Source of the DNA: Ampelomyces quisqualis | Taxonomy: Eukaryota; Ascomycota; Dothideomycetes; Pleosporales; Phaeosphaeriaceae | Direction of reading: 5' to 3' | Length of the DNA: 64,000 bases | Assembly: GCA_018398575.1 (NCBI GenBank) | Contig: JAGTXZ010000014.1 | Location: 2,170,001 to 2,234,000, forward strand | Part shown: piece after piece, positions 1 to 9,648 of the stretch | How positions within the stretch are numbered: position 1 is the stretch's first letter | How the letters are laid out: each line of letters begins with the position of its first letter | The notes under the pieces: model-generated | Databases searched by the model: none | What the model saw: the letters and a program-made list of their open reading frames with translations, nothing else | Told to the model about the DNA's origin: nothing | Position numbers and translations under genes: made by a program

Positions 1-3000
1 CATCGGCAGGCATACTAGGTCACGGCACCGAGGTTCGAACTCCTATCGAGCAATCGCCAATTGTAGGGCAAGGCAGTTGGGGCCGCAGCATGCCGTTACC
101 CCCGCCGCCTCCAGGTCCTCCGCCGAGTAGTTCTAGGTCGCAAAGTGTCGGCCCTGGGGCTGCAGCATCTAGAGTAGACTTGAGCCGCGAGCCATCACGT
201 CCTTCGGCACCACCAACACGCAGACCAGGCCAAACATTATTGACCCCAATACCGCCCACACCTCAGGGATGGCAGGAAGAGCCTTCAAGAGACCAGACTA
301 GATCGCCAACAGCTCGTGCTCTTCATATCGACACCATCCCCGCAGCCGTCCGACCACATGAGCGTGCTGCACCGCCGCCATCCGAGAGCGAAAACCATTC
401 AGTCTCTTCTGGTCCCACCGACGCTACATCGCGATCAAGCGGCACACTCTATTGCACTCCACCGAGACGAGAGACCAGTGCACTGGGCATCCGCGAACGT
501 AGAAGCGAAAGTCGTGCTGCGCGCGAGCGCGTTGAGCCCAGCAATAACCCTTGGGCTCAAGATCTGGAGGCCTCGTCCACAAAGCCTGCTAATTTGGACC
601 TAGAAAATGGCCTCGCTCGACGAGGTGCCACAAAGGGTACTCCTCGGAGTAGTGGGGCACTTCGTTCACCTCGAAGCGCTCATCTCTACGATGATCCTAG
701 TTCCTCCAATTCCACACCTCGAATGAATGCGCTTCAGGGAGCGACCTCCATGTCCGCTCCAACCCCGCCTTTCTCGCCAGGTACCGAAAATCTCGATCGT
801 CTCCAATCCCAAAAAGCTGTTGCACCAGTCCCCTCCAAAGCACTACCCACTCCGCCAATACGCACATGTGGCGATGGAGATGCCTCGAGCCTGACTCTTG
901 AACCAGGTGTCGCCAATCGTTCGTCTTTGCAATCGTCGATACAGACCCCAGGCCTCGAAGATTCCAACGTGAGCACACCGAGGCCGGTAGCTCGCGACAG
1001 CTTTGCACAAGCATCGATCGAACGCCACCGACAATTCGTGGAGAAAGAGGCGGCAGCAGAGACTGACCAGGACAGACTTGAGCTCTTTGCAGAGTTCATT
1101 GTCAATGAGTCGAGACTACGGCGCGATCGATACTCGAGTGCATTTGACGCAATGGCTGGCGACATCATGGACCTGACGCGCGAGTTGTGGCGGTCGTATG
1201 GAATCACGGGACGAAGATCGGCCACACCCAATGCGCAAGGCACTCCATCGATCCTAAGTAGTAGGAGATCACAAGCTTCCTTCGCGGGCGGATCTCCAGA
1301 CACTTGCCCTTCGGCATCGCTATCCACCAAAGCTGCCAGTCCCGCATCTTCTATGGGTAACTTTACGCCGCACACGGAGCCTGCTTCTCCTTCTAGCGCA
1401 ACAAGTCAGAAAGCGCGCGATGCTTCCCGGAGTAACAACTACCACCCTTCCCTCTCACCGATACCCAGCATGGCTATGAGTACGATCCCAGACGAGGAGG
1501 ATTCCAGAGGCCGATCAGCTAGTCGTTGGTGGGAGAGCGAAGGCTCGTCTGTAGGTGGTGGCAGGCGACTGGAAAGGAGTAAGAGGGAGTCCAAGTACAT
1601 GAGTCTGCAAAAAGAAGCTCGCGAGAACTTGCAATGGGCTGGCGAAGATCAGCAAACACCAAGGCAGCAAGCGGGCGAGAGCAGCCGGCCCAGATACTCT
1701 GCCGACGAGTATCCTCCAGAGAAAGTGGGACTACATGAAGATTTTCCACAGAACCAGTCAGAACAGTCGCATGGATACTACCAGTCTCCTACCCCAGCAA
1801 GGCCGGATCCACGAAAATTAGACGTTTCTCGACTTGTCACGCTTCCACCACCTTATCCACGCCATCACCCAGCTGTTAACAATAATCATCCAGATCTGGC
1901 ATCAATTCGAAGCGGTCTTCGCACCATATCAGACCTCGAGGACGTGAATAACATTAAGAGCACATTCATAACAAAGATCGACGCTCGGAAGGAACAAGAG
2001 AGCTCGTCTCTGTCCGAAAGACGGGCAGAACTTCGCTACAACATCCAGGATAACGTCCGGGCTGGCGTGATGAGTTTTGCCGATGCAGCGAACGCAGAGG
2101 CCGACTTCGACAAACGGGAACACCAGCGCGCACAGGATGTTGTCCAGTGGATATTCGACTCGTTCCAGAGTGAAGTCGCCAATCCGCTTCACGCAATGTT
2201 CTGTGAGCGTATCACCAAAATTTCTGCATCAATTGAACATCTCAAGGGCCGCCTATCAAGCGAGGCAGAGGACACGAACCCAAATCAAACGCAAGAAGAA
2301 GGAGACGAGAAGCCCGAGCTTCTGGAAATGCTTACCTTACTAAAATGGCTCTTTGAGGCTCGCGAGCAGCTACACAAAGAGATGTTTGTACTCGAGAATG
2401 AGCGGAACGACCTGTACCGGGACATCATTGTTCTCCCTTACATCCAAGCAAAGAACGACAAGAAAGTGAAAGAGGCAACGAGCTTCTTTCGAAGCGATGC
2501 ACAGGATCGCAAGGTCAATTTTGAAAAAGACATCTTGAAGAGATATGAGGATGTCATGAATAGCATTGAGCAAAATGTCACCCGCGGTGTCGAGGCGCAG
2601 TTATCTGCTTTCTGGGACATTGCACCTGGACTGCTTGCCATCGTACAACAAATTCCTCTACGGCTGCAGAATTTCGACGTTCTTGTCCCGCCACGAGAGT
2701 ATGAAGAAACACCGGCCTATCATGATTACCCACTGCAGTATTTGTACAGTCTGCTCGCACACGCCGGCCGCTCCGCGCACCAATTCATAGAGTCGCAAAT
2801 CAACCTGCTTTGTCTGCTCCACGAGGTCAAAACAGGCGTCATGACTGCAGGCTCGCGTCTGCTTGAGACGCAGAGAATGCTCGAAGGCGAAGATCAGGCA
2901 GGCGTTGACCATGAGATGAAGGTCATTAGGGCTGACGAGGAGCGGCGACTCACAGATGATCTGAAGGAGAAGGTCGGTCTGGTTGAGAGCCAATGGAACG

Positions 3001-3092
3001 AGGCTATTGGGCAAGGCTTAGAGGACTGCAAAACGAGAGTAGAGGACTATCTCACTGAGCAGGGAGGCTGGGATGATAGCCTCAGGGAATAA
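1..3092 (+). CDS. 5'-truncated fungal protein: disordered N-terminal part, helical C-terminal part
   Basis: The reading frame is open from the left edge of the window (base 3 onward) through the first ATG at 90 to a TAA at 3090-3092, so the true start probably lies outside the window. From the ATG at 90 the product has 1000 residues. Residues 1 to about 600 are rich in Ser, Pro, Thr and Arg and look disordered; a poly-Pro run follows the ATG. From about residue 620 to the end the composition changes to Glu/Lys/Arg/Leu with long helical stretches that look like coiled coil. I do not recognise a named domain and give no function. No intron is needed in this part. Cytoskeletal or polarity proteins of fungi often have this layout, but that is only a compositional analogy. 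Confidence 0.75.
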   Translation, partial: SAGILGHGTEVRTPIEQSPIVGQGSWGRSMPLPPPPPGPPPSSSRSQSVGPGAAASRVDLSREPSRPSAPPTRRPGQTLLTPIPPTPQGWQEEPSRDQTRSPTARALHIDTIPAAVRPHERAAPPPSESENHSVSSGPTDATSRSSGTLYCTPPRRETSALGIRERRSESRAARERVEPSNNPWAQDLEASSTKPANLDLENGLARRGATKGTPRSSGALRSPRSAHLYDDPSSSNSTPRMNALQGATSMSAPTPPFSPGTENLDRLQSQKAVAPVPSKALPTPPIRTCGDGDASSLTLEPGVANRSSLQSSIQTPGLEDSNVSTPRPVARDSFAQASIERHRQFVEKEAAAETDQDRLELFAEFIVNESRLRRDRYSSAFDAMAGDIMDLTRELWRSYGITGRRSATPNAQGTPSILSSRRSQASFAGGSPDTCPSASLSTKAASPASSMGNFTPHTEPASPSSATSQKARDASRSNNYHPSLSPIPSMAMSTIPDEEDSRGRSASRWWESEGSSVGGGRRLERSKRESKYMSLQKEARENLQWAGEDQQTPRQQAGESSRPRYSADEYPPEKVGLHEDFPQNQSEQSHGYYQSPTPARPDPRKLDVSRLVTLPPPYPRHHPAVNNNHPDLASIRSGLRTISDLEDVNNIKSTFITKIDARKEQESSSLSERRAELRYNIQDNVRAGVMSFADAANAEADFDKREHQRAQDVVQWIFDSFQSEVANPLHAMFCERITKISASIEHLKGRLSSEAEDTNPNQTQEEGDEKPELLEMLTLLKWLFEAREQLHKEMFVLENERNDLYRDIIVLPYIQAKNDKKVKEATSFFRSDAQDRKVNFEKDILKRYEDVMNSIEQNVTRGVEAQLSAFWDIAPGLLAIVQQIPLRLQNFDVLVPPREYEETPAYHDYPLQYLYSLLAHAGRSAHQFIESQINLLCLLHEVKTGVMTAGSRLLETQRMLEGEDQAGVDHEMKVIRADEERRLTDDLKEKVGLVESQWNEAIGQGLEDCKTRVEDYLTEQGGWDDSLRE

Positions 3093-3971
3093 GAGAGGTG
3101 TTACTTTGGAGCATTTCGGCATGATTTTGCATCAGCAACGGCCCGATACCCATTTTTGGCATGTTGCGGCATCATTTGAAAAATATGCGTCTTGATATGA
3201 TTGGATATGAAACGCCTCATGGGCGTGCTTGCTTCCATCGCAACGTTGTCTCCACGCGGTAGTAATTGCCATTTGAACCTTGGCGCGATGTATGTTCCAT
3301 GCCTAACAGAAAGAAAGCTTTCGACATGTCAAACACTGATTCGAGGAGAAAAGCTATCACACAGAGCACGCGAACAGTGGTTGCGTCGCGTCATCATCGT
3401 CAGGTGCTCCTTCTTTCGTCGTGCTGCGGGCCCTTCCTCCAAGAAGCACTGTTTGCGCCTACCCCAGCTGCGACAAACAGCATTATCAGGCTTCGCTTTC
3501 TCACTGCCACGTCACTTTGTTCGTACGTCGACTGCCTGCGTCAAATATGCCGTAAAGCTCTTTCATTCACCGCCATAGTCGCGCTGCCTCAAACAAGCTA
3601 GCGCGCGCACAGACCGCGCTTGCCAGAATTTCTCCCACATACATAACGCTCGCAATTGACGACGCTCCGCCCCTCAACCATCACCGCTACTTCTCAACCC
3701 ACCGCTCTCAAAGCTCCCCGGTTCCCCAGCGGACCGTTCATAACAGAAAAAGAAACAAAAAAAATACAGAAAACCCACACAAAAAAAGCCTGTTCGACGA
3801 CCTCACGCAACCGACTCCTTGTCAACTACTGTCGCTTGCTCCACGACAGTCCCGCGCCCTCACCCCACCTCAGCAAACGGCGAACCCGCGCACCGCCTGT
3901 CCATTCTCTGGGAACCTCACGTTGCCAGTATTACCCCGCACAGTCTTCCGCAGTTTTTCAGAAGTGCAAAG
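3093..3971. other. intergenic region and PAB1 promoter/5' leader
   Basis: This stretch holds the 3' end of the upstream gene and the promoter and untranslated leader of PAB1. Two overlapping short open frames (3201-3578, 3266-3601) have no family resemblance and poor codon use; I leave them out. The right end contains the A-rich leader described separately. Confidence 0.5.
3742..3787 (+). promoter_or_regulatory. A-rich tract in the PAB1 5' leader
   Basis: About 46 bases of almost pure A and C with several runs of 3 to 8 A lie in the presumed 5' untranslated leader, roughly 290 bases before the PAB1 ATG. In animals an A-rich sequence in the PABP mRNA leader binds PABP and represses its own translation. 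A similar autoregulatory role here is inference from position and composition only. The transcription start is not visible from sequence. Confidence 0.4.
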
Positions 3972-4063
3972 GTGAGCCTAAACTTGTTTCCTTGAAGCGA
4001 GCCCGCTTGCACATGTCCTGCCCGCAAAATTTCCACACCGCCCGACTAACCCCCCGGTCGCAG
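3972..4063 (+). other. probable 5' UTR intron of PAB1
   Basis: A GTGAGC donor at 3972, a CTAAC branch site near 4045 and a TCGCAG acceptor ending at 4063 define a 92-base intron that ends nine bases before the PAB1 ATG. The frame upstream of the ATG is open but reads as unlikely protein, so a leader intron explains it better than a long N-terminal extension. Confidence 0.6.
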
Positions 4064-4072
4064 AAACGCAAG

Positions 4073-6387
4073 ATGTCTTCCGAAGTTGCCAACTCGACCT
4101 CGCCCGTCCAGGACGGTGCTGACGCCAGCGGCGCTCAAATCAACACCAACGTCCCTGCCGCCGGCGGCGATGCCCCCACCCCCACCACCGCTGCCCCAGC
4201 GCACCAGAACTCTGCGTCGCTCTACGTCGGCGAGCTCGACCCCTCCGTCACCGAAGCCATGCTATTCGAGCTGTTCTCCTCCATTGGCCAAGTCGCTTCC
4301 ATCCGTGTCTGCCGTGACGCCGTTACCCGTCGCTCGCTCGGTTACGCCTATGTTAACTACAACAGCTCTGAGGACGGCGAGAAGGCCCTCGAGGAGCTGA
4401 ACTACACTGTCATCAAGGGCAAGCCGTGCCGCATTATGTGGTCGCAGCGCGACCCCGCTCTGCGCAAGACTGGCCAGGGCAACGTCTTCATCAAGAACTT
4501 GGACCACGCCATTGACAACAAGGCGCTCCACGACACCTTCGCCGCTTTCGGTAACATCTTGTCCTGCAAAGTCGCCCAGGACGAGCTCGGCAACTCCAAG
4601 GGCTACGGGTTTGTTCACTACGAGACCGCCGAGGCTGCCAACAACGCCATCAAGCACGTCAACGGCATGTTGCTGAACGAGAAGAAGGTCTTCGTCGGCC
4701 ACCATATCCCCAAGAAGGAGCGCATGAGCAAGTTCGAGGAGATGAAGGCCAACTTCACCAACATCTACGTAAAGAACATTGACCTCGAGGTCACCGACGA
4801 GGAGTTTCGTGACCTCTTCGAGAAGCACGGCGACATCACCTCTGCCTCAATTGCTCGCGATGACCAGGGCAAGAGCCGTGGCTTCGGCTTCGTCAACTAC
4901 ATCCGCCACGAGGCCGCCGCTGTCGCTGTCGACATCTTGAACGACACCGACTTCAAGGGCCAGAAGCTTTACGTCGGCCGCGCCCAGAAAAAGCACGAGC
5001 GTGAAGAGGAGCTGCGCAAACAGTACGAAGCTGCCCGCCTCGAGAAGCAGTCCAAGTACCAGGGTGTCAACCTCTACATCAAGAACCTCAACGACGATGT
5101 TGATGACGAGAAGCTCCGTGACATGTTCACGCCCTTCGGCACCATCACTTCCGCCAAGGTCATGCGCGATGCCATGCCCGCCGATCGCCCCGAGTCAGGC
5201 GACGAGGAGAAGAAGGAAGACGAAGAAGAGAAGAAAGAGGAAGAGGAGAAAAAGGATGACGAGGAGGCCAAGGACGGTTCATCCAGCGAGCAGAACGGCG
5301 AAGACACCAAGGCAGGTGACAAGGTCACCATCAAGGGCGAGAAGAAGATCCTTGGTAAGAGCAAGGGCTTTGGCTTCGTTTGCTTCAGCAACCCTGATGA
5401 GGCCACCAAGGCTGTGACCGAGATGAACCAGAAGATGATCGAGGGCAAGCCCCTCTACGTCGCACTGGCACAGCGCAAGGATGTCCGCAAGAACCAGCTC
5501 GAGGCCACCATCCAGGCTCGTAACCAGCTCCGCATGCAGCAGCAACAACAGCAGCAATTTGGTGGCATCCCCCAGATGTTCATCGCTCCTGGCCAACAGC
5601 CCATGATGTACCCTCCTGGTGCTCGTGGTCAGATGCCCTTCCCTGCCGGCATGCCGGGCGGCCCCCAGGGCGGTCGCGGCGCTGGCTTCCCTGGCGGTGT
5701 GCCTGGACAGCAGGGTGGGCGTGGCGGTCCAAACGGCCCTCAGATGCCTATGTACATGCCGCCTGGCATGGCTCCTGGCGCATTCCCCGCTCCCTACATG
5801 AACCAGCAGTACATGCAGCTCGCACAGGCTGCACAGCAGGCTATGGGTGGAGGACGTGGCGGTCGCGGTGGCCCTATGGGTCCCATGCCCGGTATGCCCC
5901 AAGGACAGATGGCTGGTGGCCCTGGTATCCGAGGTGGTCAAGGTGGCTTTCCTCAGGGTGGACGTGGTAGTGCTCCTGCCGGCCGCGGCCAGCTTCCCGT
6001 GCCCGGCTTCCCTCAAGGCGGCCGTCCCGGTGCCGGCGGTCCTGGTGTCGATATGAGCGTCCTCAGCGCTGCTGCACCTGGCCAACAGAAGCAGATGCTC
6101 GGTGAGGCGCTCTACCCCAAGATCCACGAGATGCAACCCGAGCTTGCTGGTAAGATCACTGGTATGCTCCTCGAGATGGACAACAGCGAGTTGATCAACC
6201 TGTATGTATTTTCCTCTCCTGCTAAGTATTCTTCCGACGACTAACTTTGACCAGCACCTCGGATGAGTCGGCCCTTCGTGCTAAGGTCGATGAGGCCATG
6301 AGCGTCTATGACGAATACGTCAAGAACAAAGAGGGTGAGGGTGAAAAAGAAGCCCCTAAGGAAGAGGTCAAAGATGAGAAAGCTTAA
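4073..6387 (+). CDS. PAB1: poly(A)-binding protein, cytoplasmic and nuclear
   Basis: Binds the mRNA poly(A) tail and links it to translation initiation and deadenylation control. Two exons: 4073-6201 and 6255-6387, with a GTATGT..CTAAC..CAG intron (6202-6254) inside the C-terminal domain; the joined frame encodes 753 residues. Four RRM domains are visible at about residues 48-126, 136-213, 229-306 and 332-465. RRM1 begins SLYVGELDPSVTE and RNP1 motifs such as KGYGFVHYE and RGFGFVNY are clear. RRM4 is split by an insertion of about 50 residues rich in Glu, Lys and Asp (about 372-425). A Gln/Gly/Pro/Met-rich linker follows, then the MLLE (PABC) peptide-binding domain, about 668-736, with KITGMLLEMDNSEL, and an acidic tail. 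The start MSSEVAN is chosen because RRM spacing matches the family and the leader intron ends just upstream. Confidence 0.95.
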
Positions 6388-6986
6388 ACTCTTCATAGTT
6401 GCTACCGAGTAGGACTCGCTTCGTGTTCGCCTCGATCGGCAGCCTCTCATGACGGTTCGATAAGCCCATAGTTCATAACGGCGAATGGCGCACGGTTTAC
6501 AGTTTTCTTACGACAGGTGGACGGCTTTACGAATTCTCACAAAAAGTTCTCACGATTTCCAGAGGCGGGACTCACCTTCCTCTTCCGTTAGCTGATCGAT
6601 TCCTTAACTGGATCGTCGGTCGCCTGCTCAACTCAAATTTTTCGGGGTGGGTTTCTTCTTCATGCTTTCCTTTACTTGTTTATAGTATCATAGACGGCCA
6701 CGTTTGCAACGACATGATACGGGCGGGTTTGCGGCAGCCCTTGCAAATGTTCGATACCTTACAGCAGCCTTGACCATGGCCCAGCTTGCACTCGGTAATG
6801 ATGGTAGACATATGGTGGATGTGGGACATGTTTATTGTTCAAGTGGTGTGGCAGTACGAGAATCTGGTCAAACTGGATAGCTCACGGATGAAGATCTTAA
6901 GGACGTTGTGCATACATACTTCCAATAGATCTTACTACTTCAAACTCTTGACAGATGGTGAAACACGAAATTCAATTGGGCGTCAT
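6388..6986. other. PAB1 3' flank
   Basis: No gene seen. T-rich and mixed sequence downstream of PAB1, presumably 3' UTR and terminator region. A 117-residue open frame at 6786-7139 (+) has no coding character. Confidence 0.4.
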
Positions 6987-8335
6987 TTAACCACTAGCAC
7001 CAGCTCCGCCCTTGGCCAACGCCACAAGCACGTCGATAAGGATATGTCTCTTCTCCTTCTCACTCGCAACCATACAGGTCGCCGTAGTTACAATGACTTG
7101 ATACAAGCTGTTTTTTCGACCTCGCTACCCTGTCCTTGATGTCATCTTCCTCCTGATCATTATCCTCATCACCCTTCTCCAAACAATCCTGCTCCCCCAA
7201 CATACCTGACGCATACTCATCCACTAATCTCAACAACACCTCGTCAAACAACATCAACATCCCACTCTTATCGTACGCAACCGCGACGTGAATTTGCCCA
7301 GACAGATTTCCAGTCGCCTGTCTTTTGCATTGCTCAATTTTTTCTTCTCATCAAAGTAGAGAGAGGGTGCTAGTGGTAGTAGCAAAAAAACGGTACTTTA
7401 GCAAGGAGCTTGACATGATTGAACCGCAACCAGATTCCGCATCTACGCGACTCTGTGACCGTGCCTGTACCTTTCCATGAGGAATCTAGACCGCGGTAGG
7501 ACAAGGGCTTTGCTCGTGTGTTGCGCGAGACAGGGCGCGTCCAGCGTGGCGACGTGGTTTGGTGTTGCAGAAAACGACTGCGGTTGCGGCTGCGGTGGTG
7601 GGGGGTGGGGGTTGTGTGGGTGCGGCGGCGAGGGCGTGTGATGTTTTGATCAATATCATCTGCATCATCATCATGTGTATCCGCATCATTTGTGTTGTCC
7701 AGAATATCTGGATCGATGCCGTCGCCAGTCTTCCTTGTCTTGGCGATGCGCTGGACGTATGCTTTGCCTGTCTCGCCTCATAAGCGCCATGTATGCGCAC
7801 TTTGTGGGCCTTGAGTTTTTGCGGATCGTGTTGCAGCGCGGCTTTGTTGCCGCCGTTGTGTTTCCAACATACTACGCCCCGTGGATTGAGGACGCCTGGT
7901 GCACTGATCGCGGGTCTGAGCTGGGGTTTGTATTCGCGCCAGAAGAGCGAGGGGTGGATGAGTACGGTGGGTGTCGTCTTATACTTTGAGTTGCCAGTAT
8001 ACAAGGCGTAAGGAGGGAGGTGGAATGCAAGTTAGGGTCTGTGGAGGAAGAAGGCGTTTGGGTTGGGGATGGTTGGAGGGAGGCCGCATGCTTTGTGCGT
8101 ATTTTTTGGGTATGCGGGAGGCTTTTTGTTGCTTGATGGTTGAGCCAGAGCGGTGCTCTTTTGTGAGGTCAACGTTAGGGGATATAAGGTTATGGACCTC
8201 TCCTGTGGAGTAGATGCGGTAGGTTGAGTTGATTGATGAAGTCGGTTCAAGTTTGTCGTCATCATCGTCAACATCTGGGGTAGATAGTCGTGTAATCTCG
8301 ATTCGTGATGGTGATTTTGAGGGCGACTGAAGCAT
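6987..8335 (-). pseudogene. frame-broken gene of unknown function
   Basis: Minus-strand reading gives well-behaved protein-like segments that lie in different frames. From ATG 8335: a 5' part ending near two-thirds of 8000-8100 (MLQSPSKSPSRIEITRL start). Then a segment around 7790-8010 containing HPSLFWREYKPQLRPAIS and WKHNGGNKAALQHDP, then a segment 7480-7770 containing YVQRIAKTRKTGDGIDPDIL. A spliced join over a plausible GTACCG..ACAG intron (about 7303-7390) leads to a part containing HVAVAYDKSGMLMLFDEVLL, and a tail ending in ASG and TAA at 6987. At least two changes of frame sit at runs of six A (near 7100 and 8110 on the coding strand), and a TAA and a TGA interrupt the middle. Either this is a decayed gene or the assembly has homopolymer errors. 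I do not recognise the family. Confidence 0.4.
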
Positions 8336-9648
8336 GTTGATCACCTATCAAAATTAACATCTATGGTGCGCACATGCTTCTACTTGGAATTGTGATTCAG
8401 GCCACCGCAATCTCCGTCTTCACATTCTAGCCAGAATCGTCGCAAGACTTCAATCTGCGCGCGTCGGCCATACTTACCTGCATATGTAGGCCTTAGTCGC
8501 AGGATTAGTCCACTTTCAAGCGGCCATGGCTTGACTTTGCTCATCCTTCCACAAGCTGCTGTCATGGTATACTGCTCGCATGAGCCCTGCTGATCACTGC
8601 GGGCAGTTGTTAATTCGACTTTCAACGACAACCTGACACGCGTGGTCACATTCATTGGTTGCCTGAGAGTGAACAAGACAGCGTCGTGATTTGGCTATTT
8701 TTGCTAGGACACGAGGCAGATCGAGAGACATTGCGATGACAAGCCGGCTACTAATTTTTTATGCAGATCAGGAGTCACAAGATGAAACCCTGGAACAAGG
8801 TTTTGCGTTACTTCGCATTGCTTCCTAAGCGTGCAATGGTGATGCACTGGGCCAAGTGTCCCCAACAATCGCCGATGTGTACACGCGTGGATGTCTCGTG
8901 AAATATGTAGTTAGCTTCCGAGCCGAGGACGCACTGGTACCCGACCCTGACTTGTAATTACGGCCCGGTCGACTAAATGACTCGAGGTGGCGGCACCAAT
9001 ATGTCGCTCATGCCGGAGCGTCTGGGCGGTGAAGCTTGCAGCACAGGCTGTTAGACGTAGCGCGCGTAACTCGACATGTTTTTTTAGGGTTAAGCGTGTT
9101 TTGTTAGAATACCGCATGAACTAGCGAAAGTTGGCTATGCTAGACCTGTTTGGGCAATCACCTTATATTAAGCGCGGTTTCAGCTTCGTACTTTGTGTGT
9201 AGTATTACCTAGTAGCTCTCCTACCACTTAAGACAGTACTGTACACGCCTTTTAGTTAAAGTTATAGAATCAGGGCTTCTTTATATAGACAGGGTTGTTG
9301 TCTCTATTGCAACTGTTTTAATCTGCCGCTCCCCTCCGCCTACTAGATAAGGCCCAGCACAGCAAGCTTTCGCCAATTTATGCGGTATGAAACAGATAAG
9401 TAGGAAAGAAATTGTTATTTCCAAGGTCAAAGTTTGGCTGTATTGTCGGGCGAATATGCAGGCCGTGCCAGAAGTTGAGATGTGATTGTGCGTGGTGAAG
9501 AGAGAACTCTTGCACGTGATGCTTCGGAGATAGCTTTGTCGATGACACAATGATGGACGATGATGACGTAAACACGATTTCTTTTCCGCCTGGCCTCCAT
9601 CCATTGCGATCGTCTGGAACACGAGACCTGCGTGCCATCTCTGTCTGT
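8336..9648. other. gene-poor, partly AT-rich spacer
   Basis: A minus-strand open stretch at 8380-8676 with an internal GTAAGT could be a 5' exon of the broken gene to its left, but I cannot join it with confidence. From about 9030 to 9290 the sequence is AT-rich with TATA and TTAG runs, like decayed repeat DNA. The last 100 bases precede the DUF1992 gene. Confidence 0.35.

Noticed and set aside
4262..4828. 188-residue minus-strand frame across PAB1
   Set aside because: Antisense shadow of the highly biased PAB1 coding sequence.
5279..6136. 285-residue minus-strand frame over the PAB1 linker
   Set aside because: Low-complexity shadow of the Gly/Pro/Gln-rich linker; no family resemblance.
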